From Halanaerobiaceae bacterium (lineage in GTDB: Bacteria > Bacillota > Halanaerobiia > Halanaerobiales > Halarsenatibacteraceae), in the NCBI GenBank assembly GCA_003554685.1, contig PWHA01000252.1:1-7646 (forward strand): DNA of 7,646 bases, in the 5' to 3' direction. The notes under the pieces were generated by a model. That model did not search any database, was not told the DNA's origin, and saw only the letters and a program-made list of their open reading frames with translations. The position numbers were made by a program, and so were the translations under genes. This document shows positions 6,042-7,646 of this stretch, in pieces; position 1 is the first letter of the stretch; each line of letters starts with the position of its first letter.

Positions 6042-6070
6042 AACAGTTATTTTTCCCGGCGGCAGTTTTG

Positions 6071-6079
6071 TGCTATAAT
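6071..6079 (+). promoter_or_regulatory. Extended -10 promoter of the UPF0016 gene
   Basis: TGCTATAAT is a perfect extended -10 (TG-n-TATAAT). The -35 position (TTTTCC at 6051-6056) matches poorly, as is common for extended -10 promoters. Transcription would start near 6086 and give a leader of about 124 nt. This gene is therefore probably expressed apart from znuACB. Confidence 0.6.
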
Positions 6080-6085
6080 TATAAG

Positions 6086-6209
6086 AGTAAAACTGAAACT
6101 GAAGATAGGCAGCTTTACTGGAGCAGGGCAGCAGTATGCAAAATAACTGTCAGAGAAATTACTTTAAAGAGCGGAAGCTTAAGGCTTGTTTCCCGACAAG
6201 GAGGTTTTT
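6086..6209 (+). promoter_or_regulatory. Structured 5' leader with possible SD-sequestering hairpin
   Basis: The predicted leader holds TACTG/CAGTA arms (6115-6119, 6131-6135) and two overlapping, mutually exclusive hairpins near its end: AAGC/GCTT (6175-6178, 6184-6187) and CTTGT/ACAAG (6185-6189, 6196-6200). The second traps the AAG of the AAGGAGG ribosome-binding site (6198-6204). UPF0016-family genes are often under the manganese riboswitch yybP-ykoY, but I do not see its GGGGAGUA and GCGAGACC-type conserved blocks. A different translational control element is possible; so are chance stems. Confidence 0.35.
6198..6204 (+). promoter_or_regulatory. Ribosome-binding site fixing the UPF0016 start
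   Basis: AAGGAGG lies 5 nt before the ATG at 6210 and shows that the upstream in-frame TTG at 6186 is not the start. Confidence 0.8.
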
Positions 6210-6770
6210 ATGGAAATATTTTTGTTGGCCTTTGTAACAATTTTTTTAGCCGAGATGGGCGATAAAACCCAGTTTACCACCCTGCTGCTGGCTTCCTGCG
6301 GGGCAGCCCGGCAGGTATATCTGGGCGCCCTATCTGCTTTGTTTCTGGTAACCGGACTGATAATTTATCTGGGAACAACCCTGATCACCCTTCTCCCCCG
6401 GAAAGAGATTTTGCTGGCCGGAGGAGCCTTTTTTATCCTTATGGGTATTTATACTTATTTTAAAAAACAAGAGCGGCCGTCGGCCGGTGAGATAAAGTGC
6501 CGGCGCAGGGTTTTTTTCCAGAGTTTCAGTCTGATTTTTCTGGCCGAACTGGGCGATAAGACCCAACTGGCCGCTCTCAGTTTGGCCGTGGCCAGCAGCT
6601 CTCCCCTGGCTGTTTTTCTGGGGGCTGTTTCCGCTCAGGCCCTCAATCACGGGCTGGCAGCCTGGCTTGGCCGTTCGCTTTACAGTAAAGTTCCTCCAGT
6701 GAGAATTAAGCAGGCCGCTTCTCTGCTTTTTCTGCTGGTTGGTATAATTATTATTCTGCTTGAAATTTAA
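6210..6770 (+). CDS. GDT1/TMEM165 family (UPF0016) cation transporter
   Basis: This 186-residue membrane protein is made of two related halves, each with a hallmark E-x-G-D-K-T motif: EMGDKT (15-20) and ELGDKT (113-118). Each half has about three hydrophobic helices, and a short basic linker (about 84-100) lies between them. Family members (yeast Gdt1, human TMEM165, bacterial manganese exporters) exchange Mn2+ or Ca2+ for protons; in bacteria most known ones export manganese. That role is inferred here. The ATG at 6210 has AAGGAGG 5 nt upstream; the longer frame from 6186 adds eight unlikely residues. It stands 168 bp after znuB, with its own promoter and a leader that may fold over the ribosome-binding site. 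Its place beside a zinc importer supports a metal-balance function. Confidence 0.9.
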   Translation: MEIFLLAFVTIFLAEMGDKTQFTTLLLASCGAARQVYLGALSALFLVTGLIIYLGTTLITLLPRKEILLAGGAFFILMGIYTYFKKQERPSAGEIKCRRRVFFQSFSLIFLAELGDKTQLAALSLAVASSSPLAVFLGAVSAQALNHGLAAWLGRSLYSKVPPVRIKQAASLLFLLVGIIIILLEI

Positions 6771-6783
6771 AGGCGGGCTGATT

Positions 6784-6812
6784 TTGACTTATACTTTGAA
6801 TAATAATACAAT
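6784..6812 (+). promoter_or_regulatory. Promoter of the inositol-monophosphatase-family gene
   Basis: TTGACT (6784-6789) and TACAAT (6807-6812) are separated by exactly 17 bp, each with five of six consensus bases. The start point would fall near 6819, so the mRNA leader would be only about 12 nt and would just include the AGGAG site at 6819-6823. Confidence 0.65.
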
Positions 6813-6830
6813 GGGAGCAGGAGTGATTGG

Positions 6831-7637
6831 ATGCTGGAAAAAATGAAGCACTGGGCCGAAGAGGTTGGAGAATACCAGAGAAGTATGTTCCGGCAAAATT
6901 ATAAGGTTTCCAGTAAATCGGAAAAGATTGATCTGGTATCCGAGGTTGATAAAAAATCTGAAGAAATGCTTGTCAGCCTGATAGAAGATAATTATCCCGA
7001 TGATGAAATACTGGCGGAAGAGAGCGGCCAGATTTCCGGCAATGAAAAGGGGAACAGTCGGGCCTGGGTGATAGATCCCCTGGATGGTACGGTTAATTAT
7101 GTTCATGGTTTTCACATTTTTGCCATTTCGCTGGCCTGTCTGGTAGAGGGTGAGCTGAAAGCGGGATTGATCTATATACCTCTGCTGGAGGAATTTTATT
7201 CCGCCCGTCGGGGCCGGGGCAGTTTTCTCAATGGAGAGCCGATCAGGGTCGATGATAATTCCCGGCTGGAAACAGCAATTATTGCCACCGGTTTTCCCTA
7301 CGATCATCAGCACAATGACCGGCCGGTGCTGGAACTCTTCTCCAGAGTGCTGCCTAAAACCGGAGGGATCCGGCGGACCGGTTCAGCAGCCTATGATCTA
7401 TGCCTGGTTGCCCGGGGTATTTTTGATGGTTTCTGGGAGATTAAACTGCAGCCCTGGGATATTGCCGCGGCGGTATTGATAGTCAGAGAAGCGGGAGGAG
7501 CAGTGACCAATTTTTCTGGAGAAGATATAAGTCTTGAGGCCAGCGAGGTTGTTGCTGGCAATAAAGATATTCACCGGGAGTTGAGGGATTTGCTGGGTAA
7601 TGTCAAAAGATCTATGAAAGAACCTATCGAGAGGTAG
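6831..7637 (+). CDS. suhB: Inositol monophosphatase family protein
   Basis: This 268-residue cytoplasmic, Mg-dependent sugar-phosphate phosphatase belongs to the IMPase/SuhB family. Metal-binding residues are all present: Glu63 in LAEES, Asp82 and Asp85 in WVIDPLDGTVNY, and Asp210 in PWDIAAAVLIVREAGG. DLVSEVDKKSE (34-44) and GSAAYDL (184-190) also fit the family. The length is typical. The family covers inositol-1-phosphatase, the RNA-processing and antitermination factor SuhB, and phosphatases acting on other sugar or nucleotide phosphates such as 3'-phosphoadenosine phosphates, so the exact substrate cannot be told and the symbol is a family label. AGGAG (6819-6823) lies 7 nt before the ATG. 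The gene is 60 bp after the UPF0016 gene on the same strand and has its own promoter, but no terminator is seen between them. Confidence 0.9.
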   Translation: MLEKMKHWAEEVGEYQRSMFRQNYKVSSKSEKIDLVSEVDKKSEEMLVSLIEDNYPDDEILAEESGQISGNEKGNSRAWVIDPLDGTVNYVHGFHIFAISLACLVEGELKAGLIYIPLLEEFYSARRGRGSFLNGEPIRVDDNSRLETAIIATGFPYDHQHNDRPVLELFSRVLPKTGGIRRTGSAAYDLCLVARGIFDGFWEIKLQPWDIAAAVLIVREAGGAVTNFSGEDISLEASEVVAGNKDIHRELRDLLGNVKRSMKEPIER

Positions 7638-7646
7638 AAACTGCCA

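Noticed and set aside
6042..6070. A terminator after znuB
   Set aside because: The GC-rich CCCGGCGGC has no complementary arm leading into a T-run.
6086..6209. A standard yybP-ykoY manganese riboswitch
   Set aside because: The expected conserved blocks (GGGGAGUA and a GCGAGACC-like segment) are not seen, so the known class was not called.
6068..6265. A 65-residue open frame beginning at 6068
   Set aside because: Its start lies inside the extended -10 promoter, there is no ribosome-binding site, and it runs out of frame into the UPF0016 gene.

Overview
The window looks like chromosomal DNA from an anaerobic, low-to-moderate-GC Firmicute, probably a diderm (outer-membrane) lineage such as Halanaerobiales. 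The lineage is inferred, with modest confidence, from three things. The partial first gene is a YcbB/LdtD-type L,D-transpeptidase. The zinc-binding protein has a cleavable signal peptide with no lipobox cysteine, which suggests a soluble periplasmic protein. Strong AGGAGG ribosome-binding sites with TTG starts are Firmicute-like. No mobile element, CRISPR array, tRNA or rRNA was seen.

Layout. Positions 1-982 (minus) hold the N-terminal 327 residues of an exported L,D-transpeptidase, cut by the window edge before its catalytic cysteine. A 357-bp divergent intergenic region (983-1339) carries a promoter for that gene with a perfect 14-bp palindrome in its spacer, plus a separate plus-strand promoter and a direct repeat in front of the next gene. 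Positions 1340-2488 (plus) encode a DmpA-type self-processing aminopeptidase with its catalytic serine and Ser/Glu pair intact. It converges, with a 5-bp gap, on 2494-3201 (minus), a cysteine-rich zinc-ribbon protein with a degenerate HD-like domain.

The central block is a zinc-uptake operon, znuA-znuC-znuB (3424-6041, plus). It has a near-consensus promoter and a perfect 8-1-8 palindrome of Fur/Zur-family form just downstream of the start point. It is divergent from the zinc-ribbon/HD gene, and both genes start at TTG behind near-identical AAAGGAGG sites. ZnuA carries a 55-residue His/Asp/Glu loop. Then comes a GDT1/TMEM165-family (UPF0016) cation transporter (6210-6770) with its own extended -10 promoter and a leader of about 124 nt that can form a hairpin over its ribosome-binding site. 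Last is an inositol-monophosphatase-family enzyme (6831-7637) with its own promoter and a very short leader.

Together the right half reads as a metal-homeostasis neighbourhood: zinc import, probable Mn/Ca-type cation export, and a Mg-dependent phosphatase. No regulator gene is present. Several translation starts were moved from the longest open frame (znuA to 3424, the UPF0016 gene to 6210); those of znuB and the L,D-transpeptidase remain ambiguous.
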